Positions 49,188 to 58,574 of a stretch of 64,000 nt of DNA are shown here, piece by piece. The stretch covers positions 2,414,623 through 2,478,622 of the forward strand of contig NZ_FUZZ01000001.1 in assembly GCF_900168065.1 (NCBI RefSeq). Direction: 5' to 3'. The DNA comes from Chitinophaga ginsengisegetis (GTDB lineage Bacteria; Bacteroidota; Bacteroidia; Chitinophagales; Chitinophagaceae). The notes beneath the pieces are model-generated. The model searched no databases, was not told the DNA's origin, and worked only from the letters and a program-made list of their open reading frames with translations. Positions within the stretch are counted from its first letter, which is position 1. Each line of letters begins with the position of its first letter. Position numbers and translations under genes: made by a program.

Positions 49188-50456
49188 TCAAAGAATAGCT
49201 GAAACAGGTAAATTTTCAGGCTTCACTATTACGCGGTGACCTTTTATTCCAAAAAAGGCCACTACCGCGAAACAGATCAATGGTACTGCGTAACCATATT
49301 GAATATTACCTGTTACATCGCTTATGTAACCGAATACTCTTGGCAAAACGGCGCCCCCAACAATGGACATAATAATTAAACTACTTCCAAATTCAGTATC
49401 ACCGCGTAAATCTTTTATGCCAAGCGCAAAAATAGTAGGAAACATAATGGACATAAAAAAGCAAATACCAACAACCGTATAGATAGTGATCATACCATAT
49501 CCCCAGATGGCGATGATGCAAAGTAAAATATTGATGACTGCATACGCAGCAAGCAACCTGGCCGAACTATAGTATTGCATCAGATAGGTGCCTATAAATC
49601 TTCCAATTAAAAATGCCAGTCCGCATAACCCTAAATAATCAGCGGCTTTTACTTCCGATATACCGGCAGCCTTTGGTGCATAAAGGATAAACAAACTAAA
49701 CACGCACACCTGGGCGCCTACATAAAAGAATTGTGCAATAACGCTCCAGGTTAAATGACGGTGTTTAAAAGCGTGAAAAATATTCTTACTGGCTACATGT
49801 CCTTCATTTGTTTGAATGGCCGGCAAACGGGTAAACGCAAAAACCACAGCTATTAACACCAGCACGCTGCCGAGAATAAAATAAGGCATCTTCACGGTGG
49901 CAGCTTCAGCAGCAAGGGCCAGCTTCCGGCCTTCTTCCGTCATTGTACTTAATTGTGCTGCAGTATAGCCTTTTGTAAGTATAACGCGTGCGCCGATCAC
50001 GGGCGCAAGTGTGGCCGCCAGGCCATTAAATGATTGTGCAAGGTTAAGCCGCTGGGTAGAGGATTCAGGATCGCCAAGCGAGGAGGCATAAGGATTAGCC
50101 GCCGTTTCCAGGATCGTGAGTCCGCAGGCAATGATAAACAAGGCTATCAGGAAAAAGGTATACTGCTGGGTATTGGCAGCCGGGATAAATAAATACGAAC
50201 CCAGTGCGAAAACCAGCAGTCCCGTTATAATCCCTGCTTTATACCCGTATTTTTTCATGATGAACCCAGCGGGCAAAGCCATGAGAAAATACGCGATAAA
50301 CACTGCAGAATCAACCAGCGTAGCCTGTACAGTGGTAAGTGTAAATGATTTCTGCAAATGTGGTATAAGTATAGGATCAAGATTATGTGCAAAACCCCAT
50401 AAAAAGAACAGGCTTGTAATCAATATAAACGGGAAAAGTGTACGGGCCTTTGCCAT
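49188..50456 (-). CDS. fucP: L-fucose:H+ symporter (FucP family)
   Basis: A 422-residue MFS transporter with 12 predicted membrane segments. FucP-type motifs are FFLWGFAHNLDPILIPHLQ in the first helix, CGLTILETAANPYASSLG in helix 4-5, and LSFN-like AQSFNGLAATLAPVIG. It takes up L-fucose, or a closely related sugar, across the inner membrane with protons. It follows the GH29 gene by 44 bp and precedes the reductase with an overlap or 17-bp gap depending on the start chosen. Confidence 0.93.
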   Translation of the reverse strand: MAKARTLFPFILITSLFFLWGFAHNLDPILIPHLQKSFTLTTVQATLVDSAVFIAYFLMALPAGFIMKKYGYKAGIITGLLVFALGSYLFIPAANTQQYTFFLIALFIIACGLTILETAANPYASSLGDPESSTQRLNLAQSFNGLAATLAPVIGARVILTKGYTAAQLSTMTEEGRKLALAAEAATVKMPYFILGSVLVLIAVVFAFTRLPAIQTNEGHVASKNIFHAFKHRHLTWSVIAQFFYVGAQVCVFSLFILYAPKAAGISEVKAADYLGLCGLAFLIGRFIGTYLMQYYSSARLLAAYAVINILLCIIAIWGYGMITIYTVVGICFFMSIMFPTIFALGIKDLRGDTEFGSSLIIMSIVGGAVLPRVFGYISDVTGNIQYGYAVPLICFAVVAFFGIKGHRVIVKPENLPVSAIL

Positions 50457-50500
50457 ATTAAAATCTAAAATTTACATTGACTGATCAAACAAAAAAACAT

Positions 50501-52150
50501 TTATACGATCGCTCCTTCAATTTTCAACACAAATGCTTCTTTCCGCGGTGGCTGGTCAGGTAACTGCACCTTCAACCCTTCGGATGTTTGCTCAAAGTTC
50601 AACCGGTCATTTCCCAGCATGCTTACGTGGCTTACATTTCCCGCCTGATTATCCGGGGCCAAAGATTTAATTAAAGTAACTTTATCTGACGGCCATCCGA
50701 GCACTATTGCGTAAAGTGTTTTGCCTTTTGTAGTAAAACGAATATCTCCTGCTTCAAATGGCTTGCCTTTCCCTTCATTAAAACCCTGTGCGCTCAAAGC
50801 CACAACAGACTGTATCGCCGGGCCTTCTCCAAATGTTTTCCAGGGACGTGTACTATAAATTGCTTCGCTGTTGATCTTCATCCAGTCCGCCACCTGTTCT
50901 ACTACCGCGCGTTCTTCACTGTCGATACTACCATCACCGCGTACAGGAACATTCAGTAAGAGATTACCATTTTTACTTACCACGTCAGCCAGGGTATGTA
51001 CCACTGTTTTGGCGCTCTTATAGCCTTTGTTATCAAACAGGCGGCGGTCGTAATGCCAGCCACCGATACAGGTATCCGTTTGCCAGGGCAGGGGTTCTAT
51101 CTGGTTACTTTGGCCACGCTCAATATCCCAGATCATGCATTTACGTTGCTGCTCATTCAACATTTTTCCAAATAGAGCAGCTTGTAATTTTCCATGTTTC
51201 TTCACACTGGTGTTATAGAAATGAGCAGCTATTTTGAGGCCCGCATCGCTTACCTGTAAAAGCGGCAGCACATTGTCATCAAAATAAACCAGTTCGGGGC
51301 CATATTTATTGATAAGTTCAATGGTCCGGTTTAAAAAACTGTCACAGTAAGCTTTATCAGGTATACTTGCGCCGTTACCCCAATCCCAATAGCCGCCCAT
51401 GCTGCCATCATTAAGACTATCCTTACTCAATGCATGATTTTGAGCATACAACTGCTGCGGATCATAACCATTCCACCATTTATTGCTGCCATCGGCTTTA
51501 GTCAGTTTGCCATCATAAGGAACTCCTGCATAGGGGCCGCTCTTGTCTGAGCGCTGGGCCACCTCATACCAGGTCCAGGCATGGGAGGCATGAACAGTAA
51601 CGCCAAAGGGCAGATCCTGTTCTTTGGCCGCTTTTGCCCAGCCGCCAATGATATCTTTTTTGGGTCCTAGCTTGGTAGAATTCCAGTTGTGGTATTTGCT
51701 GGGGAACAGATCAAAATTATCGTGGTGATTGGCCATCGCCATAAAATATTTGGCGCCGGCTTTTTTGTATAAAGTAACCAGTTCTTCCGGGTTCCAGTTC
51801 TCTGCCTTCCATTCGTTTATGACATCCTTAAAACCAAATTTTGAAGGGTGTCCATATTTTTCCAGGTGATATTTATACTGGTCGCTGCCTTCCTGGTACA
51901 TGCCGCGGGCGTACCAGTCGCCGCGTTCCGGCTGGCATTGCGGCCCCCAATGGGCCCAGATTCCAAACTTTGCATCCCGAAACCAGTCCGGAACCTGGTA
52001 TTGCCTGAGTGAGTCCCAGGTAGGTAGAAATGGACCTGGTGCCATGCGTGGAATTGGCTGAGATGCCAGCAAACTGTGTGCGTAAAGATCAGATAGATAT
52101 AGAGAAGACAAGCCTGTGGCTATGCCTTTTATCAGCGTTCTTCTTTTCAT
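50501..52150 (-). CDS. GH29 alpha-L-fucosidase
   Basis: A 549-residue enzyme. The N-terminus MKRRTLIKGIATG resembles a Tat-type signal with only an RR pair and a hydrophobic run. The GH29 domain has WFRDAKFGIWAHWGPQCQPERGDW, AKYFMAMANHHDNFDLFPS, and the nucleophile D291 in LVYFDDNVLPLL. The C-terminal beta-sandwich follows (TTKGKTLYAIVLGWP). The fold matches the plain GH29 group with broad activity. It is the first gene of the fucose unit and is divergent from an AraC gene. It would release L-fucose for FucP. Confidence 0.92.
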   Translation of the reverse strand: MKRRTLIKGIATGLSSLYLSDLYAHSLLASQPIPRMAPGPFLPTWDSLRQYQVPDWFRDAKFGIWAHWGPQCQPERGDWYARGMYQEGSDQYKYHLEKYGHPSKFGFKDVINEWKAENWNPEELVTLYKKAGAKYFMAMANHHDNFDLFPSKYHNWNSTKLGPKKDIIGGWAKAAKEQDLPFGVTVHASHAWTWYEVAQRSDKSGPYAGVPYDGKLTKADGSNKWWNGYDPQQLYAQNHALSKDSLNDGSMGGYWDWGNGASIPDKAYCDSFLNRTIELINKYGPELVYFDDNVLPLLQVSDAGLKIAAHFYNTSVKKHGKLQAALFGKMLNEQQRKCMIWDIERGQSNQIEPLPWQTDTCIGGWHYDRRLFDNKGYKSAKTVVHTLADVVSKNGNLLLNVPVRGDGSIDSEERAVVEQVADWMKINSEAIYSTRPWKTFGEGPAIQSVVALSAQGFNEGKGKPFEAGDIRFTTKGKTLYAIVLGWPSDKVTLIKSLAPDNQAGNVSHVSMLGNDRLNFEQTSEGLKVQLPDQPPRKEAFVLKIEGAIV

Positions 52151-52416
52151 GGAATTTATTTTATTAGCTCTAATATAAGTTCCGGGTTACCGGTTGATTG
52201 ATGAATAATCCGCCGCTTATAATTGATAAATCAAACTTACTCCGAAATACTCATCAAACATTTGGCGTAATAGGACTTTTCTTTATACAAAACCGACTAT
52301 TTGTGTATTATTGCTGTATCGGAATCGTAATGTTTAAAAAAACGTAATATCTGAAAAGTGGAAGCAGCCTTCCATACGGGGGCATTTCAACTGGTATTGC
52401 TAATTAATTATACAAC

Positions 52417-53298
52417 ATGATTAAAAGAGCGCTAAAACATACATTCACGTTATTGAACGTTGATCATGTAAAGCTTGACTCCAGGTGGAATTACAAAAAC
52501 GTAATCAGCCCATACTTCAGGCTATATTATATTGACGGCGGAGAAGGAGAGATCTGGGACGTTTCAGCTAAAATCAAACTTGAGCCCGGTTTTCTGTACA
52601 TCATACCAAGCTTTACATTGTGTAACCTGGTTTGCCCCAGCCACCTTAGTCAGTATTTCGTCCAGTTTTTTGAGGAATCGTCGGATGGTATTTCCCTGTT
52701 CGAAAATAACAGGTCCATTTTTAAGGTAAAAGCGACTGATATTGATATACTGAATTTTGCACGTTTGCTGGAAATAAACCCAGGCAGGGGCATCAATCGT
52801 TCCGACAATCCGAGGATATATGAAAAAAACGTCTTCTATAAAGAGTATCAGGATCTTAATAACCTGCAAAGCATGTCAACATTTACGGAAACACACGGCA
52901 TTCTCTTACAACTGGTTTCCCGTTTTTTGACACAGGAGATATTTAAATATAAAGACGGAGGTCATGTGCCGGTTAAAATTTTAAATGCTATCAGTTATAT
53001 TCAATTAAACCTGAGTCGCGATTTATCAGTAACCTCCCTGGCGAAAAGAGCAAACCTGCATACAGATTATTTTTCGCGTCTTTTCCATCAACACACCGGG
53101 GAAAGGCCGGTAAAGTATATACACGAAAAAAGAATTGAAAGGGCCCAATACCTCATTGTAACGACACAGATGACCTTTTCGGAAATTGCCACACAAACGG
53201 GTTTTGAAAATGTGTTTTACTTCTCTAAAATTTTTAAAAAAATCACCGGGATGTCTCCGGGGAACTACAAAAAACAAATGGATATGATAGGGTTTTAA
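52417..53298 (+). CDS. AraC family regulator, probably of the fucose genes
   Basis: A 293-residue regulator. The N-terminal cupin-like half has ISPYFRLYYIDGGEGEIWDV and LEPGFLYIIPSFTLCN. The C-terminal double HTH is seen as LSVTSLAKRANLHTDYFSRLFHQHTG and FSEIATQTGFENVFYFSKIFKKITGMSPGNYKK. It is transcribed away from the GH29-FucP-AKR-mutarotase unit with a 266-bp shared intergenic region, so it is a natural candidate to control that unit in response to L-fucose or a derivative. No operator was recognised by eye. Confidence 0.9.
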   Translation: MIKRALKHTFTLLNVDHVKLDSRWNYKNVISPYFRLYYIDGGEGEIWDVSAKIKLEPGFLYIIPSFTLCNLVCPSHLSQYFVQFFEESSDGISLFENNRSIFKVKATDIDILNFARLLEINPGRGINRSDNPRIYEKNVFYKEYQDLNNLQSMSTFTETHGILLQLVSRFLTQEIFKYKDGGHVPVKILNAISYIQLNLSRDLSVTSLAKRANLHTDYFSRLFHQHTGERPVKYIHEKRIERAQYLIVTTQMTFSEIATQTGFENVFYFSKIFKKITGMSPGNYKKQMDMIGF

Positions 53299-53313
53299 AT
53301 ATTGGCTTTGTTA

Positions 53314-53676
53314 TTAGTTTAATTCTTCAACCTGGTCATGTAACTGCTGATCCCAGATAAATTCTATACTGAACTTACCATCAGGCTCCAATCTGAAAAT
53401 GGCCCTGTTCCATTTATTTTTCCCTCCCTCAGTAGTAATACTGTGTAATTCCTTCAGCCAATTTCTAATATCCCTGGGGATTTTTCTAACAGACAGATTA
53501 ACGGTTGTATTATCAACCCGGTAATCACCGGTGTAACCCACAACGCCGTTTCCGACAACTTCTATATCCAGTTTGGCATTTGTCCAGTTACTTTCTTCGA
53601 TGGCGTTGGAAATACCTTGTCCTATGCTTGAATAAATTTCATCCACAGTCATAATCTGTTTTTTACTGGTTATCAT
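53314..53676 (-). CDS. Small protein, possibly YezG/DUF600-like
   Basis: A 120-residue acidic cytoplasmic protein. It has an N-terminal helix with IYSSIGQGISNAI, and a C-terminal part in which WNRAIFRLEPDGKFSIEFIWD resembles the end of the YezG/DUF600 family of immunity-type proteins. The similarity is by pattern only. No toxin gene lies next to it, so if it is an immunity protein it is an orphan. ATG at codon 9 is an alternative start. The convergent AraC gene ends 15 bp away. Confidence 0.5.
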   Translation of the reverse strand: MITSKKQIMTVDEIYSSIGQGISNAIEESNWTNAKLDIEVVGNGVVGYTGDYRVDNTTVNLSVRKIPRDIRNWLKELHSITTEGGKNKWNRAIFRLEPDGKFSIEFIWDQQLHDQVEELN

Positions 53677-53720
53677 GTAATTTAACTATTAAATCAATTA
53701 TTTGCTTTAACATGGGAAAA

Positions 53721-54740
53721 TCATCTCTCCAAAATCAATTGGTTACGCTGGTTATCAATAGACCAGCGCCGGAACTTATTAAGAAAAGTTTTACCCAGCA
53801 AAAAGGTATCTGTTTCTTTGGAAGCGCCAATTACGAGGTTATTAACGGTGAACTTCCCTACCTGAACATTGTTGATTCTATACACATCACATAAAATCTC
53901 CTTTCCATTGGCAAGAGTGTATGTTTGCCGCCCCAGGAAATCATTTCCGGAAACCAGTTTCAATTGAAGCAATTTATTGATCATCGTGTCCGACACCAGC
54001 ATATCCGTGGCGCCGCAATCGAGCATCCATACGTTTACCAGCGGTCCTATTTTTACTTTCAGCTTCGTCATAGCGCTTACGGTAATTACATCTATAGAAT
54101 CGATCCTTTTATTACTGGTTACATCCAAACTGTCGGTGGCTTTCCAGGCGGTGGTAGTTGATACTCTTTTATAGGGATACCCGCCACAACGGTAAGCTAT
54201 TTCATTAAACAGCATGGAATTGGGATCATTCATATCGTTAATGGTTTGCGCATTTATTTTTCGTTTAGCCATTACAGATACGGCACAATCGCAATAGGAA
54301 TTTACCCTGCTCTCATCCAGTTCCTCCTTTTTATTCCGGCGAATATAAGCGGCCATAGAATCGCGGTAGGACATAATCTGAGCGGGTGAGAAAAAAAGGT
54401 TGGTTTGCGAAACATCTTTGTAACATTGGTCGATGCGTGCCTGCAGTACAGTATCTGCTTCTATAAGTTTAGCCAATGATAAATTGGGATATAAATATTC
54501 ATATTCTTTTATCAGTTTCATGGGAAAATATCCATCAATCTGGTCTACCTGGCAATTGCAGATCTGAACGGCTTCTTTATTTGTGGGATCCGCTTTCATG
54601 GCCTTCATACAACGCCAGAACATGGTACTTTTCTCCCACACATTTTTCCCCTCCCTGGAACGGACAAATTGGTCAGCATTGGTAAACTGCGCAGATACAC
54701 TACCAGCGAATAAAAGCAATATTAAAGTAAGAAAACGCAT
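53721..54740 (-). CDS. Secreted retropepsin-like aspartic protease
   Basis: A 339-residue protein with a signal peptide ending at SVSAQ. Residues about 20-190 are unrecognised, with a CNCQVDQIDGYFP motif and YCDCAVSVMAKRKI, so several conserved-looking Cys. The C-terminal part (about 225-339) looks like a clan AA retropepsin fold: VWMLDCGATDMLVS for the active-site loop, the flap-like region around GRQTYTLANGKEI, and FLLGKTFLNKFRRWSIDNQRNQLIL for the second half. The catalytic motif is DCG rather than the usual DTG/DSG, which is odd. It would act as a dimer in the periplasm if active. Confidence 0.7.
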   Translation of the reverse strand: MRFLTLILLLFAGSVSAQFTNADQFVRSREGKNVWEKSTMFWRCMKAMKADPTNKEAVQICNCQVDQIDGYFPMKLIKEYEYLYPNLSLAKLIEADTVLQARIDQCYKDVSQTNLFFSPAQIMSYRDSMAAYIRRNKKEELDESRVNSYCDCAVSVMAKRKINAQTINDMNDPNSMLFNEIAYRCGGYPYKRVSTTTAWKATDSLDVTSNKRIDSIDVITVSAMTKLKVKIGPLVNVWMLDCGATDMLVSDTMINKLLQLKLVSGNDFLGRQTYTLANGKEILCDVYRINNVQVGKFTVNNLVIGASKETDTFLLGKTFLNKFRRWSIDNQRNQLILER

Positions 54741-54828
54741 AAACAGATGCTATCAGTTAAATAAACTATTGACCTTCCTGTTGTCCGGCATGAGAAAGCA
54801 AGTTAATTAAAAGTGCTTAAAGCAAAGA

Positions 54829-54855
54829 GCCCCTGCAAATTTCCATTGCAGGGGC
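54829..54855 (-). terminator. Terminator after the DinB gene
   Basis: A perfect 10-bp stem (54829-54838 with 54846-54855, loop of 7) lies 25 bp beyond the DinB stop. On the minus strand it is followed by TCTTTGCTTT. Confidence 0.7.
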
Positions 54856-54879
54856 CATTCAGCAAAATGCCGGACTGCT

Positions 54880-55383
54880 TTATTCCTGCTCCTTCATTAA
54901 ATTGAAAAAGAGATAATCTGTTCCTGGGGCATCAGTTATTCCGATATTCCTACCAATAGTTACTATTTGCCCCCTGTGATAAGTACCATGATTCACAAAA
55001 TGCTGTATGTATTCATAGCGGGATTGATTGGCTTCAAACCACGGACTTACCACTTTTATTTTTTCCACCAGATCACGCTCCGAAAATGATTTTATGTCCT
55101 CTGCCAGTATTTGCGACCTGTTCACCAGTCCCTGAAAAACTTCTTCCCTTTTCAGATCCTCTATACCATAACGATTTACAAAGTCTGGTTTCTGGCAAAT
55201 AATACTATACCAATATTCCTCCATCCCCCAAATATGATTCAAGGTTTTGAGAATACTGGAAAAACTCGACGGCGCCTCCTGGTGCAATTGTTCATCTGAT
55301 TTTCTGGACAACCAATTCACGAATTGTTGGTTTACCGACAAATTATAGCCGGCATAATTTGTAACTAAATTTTGCAGATTCAT
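54880..55383 (-). CDS. DinB family protein
   Basis: A 167-residue four-helix protein of the DinB/YfiT type. The three His residues that bind metal in the family are visible in LKTLNHIWGMEEYWY and QHFVNHGTYHRGQI. DinB proteins are often thiol transferases or damage-induced proteins of unknown function. The gene stands alone, with its own terminator and a WYL regulator 72 bp upstream in the same direction. Confidence 0.88.
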   Translation of the reverse strand: MNLQNLVTNYAGYNLSVNQQFVNWLSRKSDEQLHQEAPSSFSSILKTLNHIWGMEEYWYSIICQKPDFVNRYGIEDLKREEVFQGLVNRSQILAEDIKSFSERDLVEKIKVVSPWFEANQSRYEYIQHFVNHGTYHRGQIVTIGRNIGITDAPGTDYLFFNLMKEQE

Positions 55384-55454
55384 TTTTACTAATTTAATGT
55401 TTCAGCAAAATTATAAGGAGGTAATGACAGCCCTATGTCAAGGGTAGGAAGGAG

Positions 55455-56147
55455 TTAATAATATTTGTCGAAGTATTCCTGCAAGGTCATTTTATGAGGG
55501 GTAAACTTTTCGGCAAGGATTTCCAGTCTTTTAATCCTGTCCAGCCGGAAATACCGGAATTCACTGCGTAAGCGGCACCATGCCACCAATAACCAGTTTT
55601 CCTGTGTGCTTAGTAAAGCAAAAGGTTCAATCAATCTGCTGGTAACTTTGTTGGCTTCATTGGCATATTCAATTTTTGTCACATAAAAATTTGTAAGGGC
55701 AAACTGCAGATCAGATAAGTTGTTGCTGTTTCTTTCCCGGTTAATATTCTGGTCAAATTGTGTGCGTTCGGCCAGGAGGTTGGCTTTATCTTTTACATTA
55801 TGTCTTAATACAGCTTTGATTTTTTCAATAGCTTCTGAATAATCCTTAACAAAAGAAGCGTCTTTGTTTTTCAGCACTAATTGTTCTGCCAGAATTAAGG
55901 CGTTGGCCTGGTTTTCCGTAAACATTACCGGTGGAATTCTATACCCTTCCATTAAGGTATAACCTCTTCCTTCTTCTGTCAGAATTGGCACGCCAGCCTG
56001 TTCCAGCGCTTTAATATCCCGGTAAATGGTTCTGTTGCTGACCGAAAATTTGCCGGCCAGTTCCGGTGCTGTCAAAAGCCGTTTCGTTTGCAATTGGGTT
56101 AAAATTGCAGCCAGTCGTGAAAGTCGCTTTGTCTCATTATCGGCCAT
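55455..56147 (-). CDS. WYL-domain HTH transcriptional regulator (YafY-like)
   Basis: A 230-residue regulator. The N-terminal HTH_11 reads RLSRLAAILTQLQTKRLLTAPELAGKF and continues SNRTIYRDIKALEQAGVPI. A WYL domain covers about 135-225; its core reads LLSTQENWLLVAWCRLRSEFRYFRLDRI. Such regulators sense ligands or nucleic acid through WYL and are often repressors. It may control the DinB gene that follows it, a common pairing, though this is an inference. Confidence 0.9.
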   Translation of the reverse strand: MADNETKRLSRLAAILTQLQTKRLLTAPELAGKFSVSNRTIYRDIKALEQAGVPILTEEGRGYTLMEGYRIPPVMFTENQANALILAEQLVLKNKDASFVKDYSEAIEKIKAVLRHNVKDKANLLAERTQFDQNINRERNSNNLSDLQFALTNFYVTKIEYANEANKVTSRLIEPFALLSTQENWLLVAWCRLRSEFRYFRLDRIKRLEILAEKFTPHKMTLQEYFDKYY

Positions 56148-56207
56148 TATTGAAATTTTCCAGCATTGTATTTTTATTTTTGAAGAGACAACAACTCCAG
56201 CATATCG

Positions 56208-56867
56208 TTAAGATTTCCTGTTCAGATCAGTTATCAACAGGGGATTATCTTTTCGTAATTCATTAATCAGCGTAGCCACCTCAGTGGTGGTGGGATTCCG
56301 CATTAACCTTTCCAGTTCAGCGTTTGTTATTCCCACCAATTGCAGGAAAGACACTTCGCCATGTGGCGTTTCTATCCTGCCCAGTTCGGGGTCAAGCGCC
56401 AGTACAAAAGCGGTTATTTCCGTCTGGGTATCAAGCCGGATGGGACCTTTGGCAGGTATAAAATGATTCTCCTCAAACCATTTCCCACTGTTAAATACAT
56501 ATCGCGCAAGATTGTTCATTACATGAACTGTCCACAGCGGATCATCTTTATCTTCCGCAAATGGTTTCAATCTGAAGGTAAATTCAAAACCCCATTTACT
56601 GAACTCTCCACCGGCCTTTTCATGATCGTAGTAAAGTTCCGACATGCCATAACTGATGATATGCCTGTGGTATTCAGATTTGTTGGAATCGTAGATGCTG
56701 GCGCCGTCTATCGGATCAGTACCTCCGGCCATAAAATGGATGCCGCAGAGCGGGCCATAATGACGTGGTTCTGTTTTACCATAAACCGTTTCCAGGGCGC
56801 TATCTATTGAAAGCCATCCAACGGCATCATCTTCGCGGAATCTTTGTTTGTACTCTTCTGGTGTCAT
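56208..56867 (-). CDS. SUFU (suppressor of fused) domain protein
   Basis: A 219-residue cytoplasmic protein. The SUFU-type motifs are HYGPLCGIHF, IYDSNKSEYHRHIISYGMSELYYD and WGFEFTFRLKP. Bacterial SUFU proteins occur widely in immunity contexts and as orphans, with no known enzyme activity. The C-terminal tail (about 165-219) is extra and has an LQLVGITNAELERL segment. No toxin gene is adjacent; the neighbour upstream is a divergent hydrolase. Confidence 0.82.
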   Translation of the reverse strand: MTPEEYKQRFREDDAVGWLSIDSALETVYGKTEPRHYGPLCGIHFMAGGTDPIDGASIYDSNKSEYHRHIISYGMSELYYDHEKAGGEFSKWGFEFTFRLKPFAEDKDDPLWTVHVMNNLARYVFNSGKWFEENHFIPAKGPIRLDTQTEITAFVLALDPELGRIETPHGEVSFLQLVGITNAELERLMRNPTTTEVATLINELRKDNPLLITDLNRKS

Positions 56868-57070
56868 AAGAATAGTAGGTTAATACAAATAAACAACTCT
56901 AATATAAGCCAAGTTGTGAAAAAAGCCATATTCATCACCAGGCGCATGCGCGGCAACGCTGGCACACGTACTGGCTCTACTGTCGGAATCTCCATGAAAA
57001 TTGGCGTTTTTGCCCCCATCCGTATCCTCCGTTTTGATGTAGGTTTACCCTATCAAAATATAAATATCGT

Positions 57071-57910
57071 ATGCAACGCACCTACATTATTATTATACTT
57101 TTGCTATTCGTAACACATTTGCAGATGAACGCACAGCAAAAACAAACAGGCCATTATGCAACAGTGAATGGCTTAAAGATGTATTATGAGATCCATGGCA
57201 GCGGCGCCCCGCTGGTACTGCTTCACGGCGGAGGTTCCACCATTAAGTCCAACTACGGCGTTATTCTCCCGGAGCTGGCAAAAACACAGCAGGTGATTGC
57301 CGTAGAGCTACAGGCGCATGGTCATACTCCTGATATCGACCGGCCATTGAGCTTTGAACAGGATGCGGATGATGTGGCCGCGCTTCTCGGGCAGCTGCAT
57401 ATTGCCAAAGCCAACTTTATGGGCTTCAGCAACGGAGGCACCACTACGCTGCAAATCGCCATACGGCATCCGGAGCTGGTAAATAAACTGGTACTGGCCT
57501 CTACACTTTACAGGCGCGATGGCACGCCTCCCGGTTTCTTTGATGGATTCAAAAATGCGACTATGGACAAAATGCCGCCGCAACTAAAGGAAGCATACTT
57601 AGAGGCCAATCCCGATCCCAAAGGACTTGAAGCGATGTTTCACCGGGATGTGGCGAGGATGGAGAATTTTAAAGATATCAGCACGGAAAAAATAAAAGGT
57701 ATCCAGGCGCCGGCGCTGGTGATAAACGGCTATGCAGAGCCGATCCTGCCAGAACATGCGCTGTTACTGGCGCGCACTTTACCACACGCACAACTGGCTA
57801 TCCTGCCGGGCGGCCACGGCGATTATATCGGGGAAATTTGTGCGCCCGGCAAGCAAAGCAAAATACCTGCTTTGGTAACAACGATGATTATAGCATTTTT
57901 GAAAGAATAA
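57071..57910 (+). CDS. Secreted alpha/beta hydrolase
   Basis: A 279-residue hydrolase with a signal peptide ending near MNAQ. The oxyanion motif VLLHGGGSTIKSN and the nucleophile elbow FMGFSNGGTTTLQ are clear, with Ser as the nucleophile. The acid is probably in VINGYAEPILPE, and the catalytic His in LPGGHGDYIGE. The family includes esterases, lipases and C-C hydrolases; substrate unknown. It faces a TetR gene across 17 bp, and a short hairpin at 57915-57936 may end both. Confidence 0.88.
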   Translation: MQRTYIIIILLLFVTHLQMNAQQKQTGHYATVNGLKMYYEIHGSGAPLVLLHGGGSTIKSNYGVILPELAKTQQVIAVELQAHGHTPDIDRPLSFEQDADDVAALLGQLHIAKANFMGFSNGGTTTLQIAIRHPELVNKLVLASTLYRRDGTPPGFFDGFKNATMDKMPPQLKEAYLEANPDPKGLEAMFHRDVARMENFKDISTEKIKGIQAPALVINGYAEPILPEHALLLARTLPHAQLAILPGGHGDYIGEICAPGKQSKIPALVTTMIIAFLKE

Positions 57911-57927
57911 CATAGCGGAGAACAGAT

Positions 57928-58536
57928 TTACTCCGCCATACGCGCCTGCGCCGCTGGGGTGAGATAAGGATAAAACATACCGGAAAAAATTTCGCTGTAA
58001 TGTTTTATAGCATTGCTTCCTTTCAACCTCCCGGTTAATTCATTATTTGACAGCCAGAAGTCGCCCATAATAAATATCTGCGTCACCAACGCTTCCCAGA
58101 TACTTTCCGGCAGATCAGTCCGGAAAATCCCTTCTTTTTTTAACTGCCTGAAAATAGCAAAGAATTCCTTTTCCCGGCGTTGTGTGAGCGCATAATAGTC
58201 TTTCCTGATAGCCGGCACACGCAGACTTATCTCCACAAAATGTAAAAATATAAACCGGTATTTATATGCCAGTTCCAGCGAGCGGACAGCGAAATCCCGG
58301 AGCGTATCCAGGCTTACAGGATGAATTGACTCCAGTTCAGACACCAGTACATCAAAATCAGCAGCCAGGTGTTCATAAAGTGTTTTTATGATTTCATCTG
58401 TCTGCCTGAAATGATAATGAAGATTACCCGGGCTGATCCCCATTTTCGCCGCAATATGCCTGCTGGTAATTGTATTTACACCCTGGCTGTTATAAAGTTC
58501 CAGCGCCGTTTTGAGAATATTTGTCCGCGTATCCAT
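57928..58536 (-). CDS. TetR family transcriptional regulator
   Basis: A 202-residue regulator starting at ATG 58536; a TTG at 58542 is not needed. The HTH at the N-terminus reads TNILKTALELYNSQGVNTI and GISPGNLHYHF. The C-terminal ligand domain is helical and unassigned. It is divergent from two membrane protein genes, with tandem palindromes between, so it very likely represses them and itself. The minus strand has TAAATTTG, an exact -7 match, at 58540-58547, which would give an almost leaderless transcript. Confidence 0.92.
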   Translation of the reverse strand: MDTRTNILKTALELYNSQGVNTITSRHIAAKMGISPGNLHYHFRQTDEIIKTLYEHLAADFDVLVSELESIHPVSLDTLRDFAVRSLELAYKYRFIFLHFVEISLRVPAIRKDYYALTQRREKEFFAIFRQLKKEGIFRTDLPESIWEALVTQIFIMGDFWLSNNELTGRLKGSNAIKHYSEIFSGMFYPYLTPAAQARMAE

Positions 58537-58543
58537 ATCCAAA

Positions 58544-58563
58544 TTTAGAACAATTGTTCTAAA
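58544..58563. promoter_or_regulatory. TetR operator 1 (perfect 20-bp palindrome)
   Basis: Every base of 58544-58563 pairs around the centre between 58553 and 58554, with core TTAGAACAATTGTTCTAA. It overlaps the -7 candidate of the TetR gene and the TTG candidate -33 element of the divergent gene. Confidence 0.75.
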
Positions 58564-58574
58564 AATAATAATAA

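Noticed and set aside
57915..57936. Six-base stem between the hydrolase and TetR genes
   Set aside because: The stem overlaps the TetR stop codon and has no T-tract; too weak to call as a terminator.
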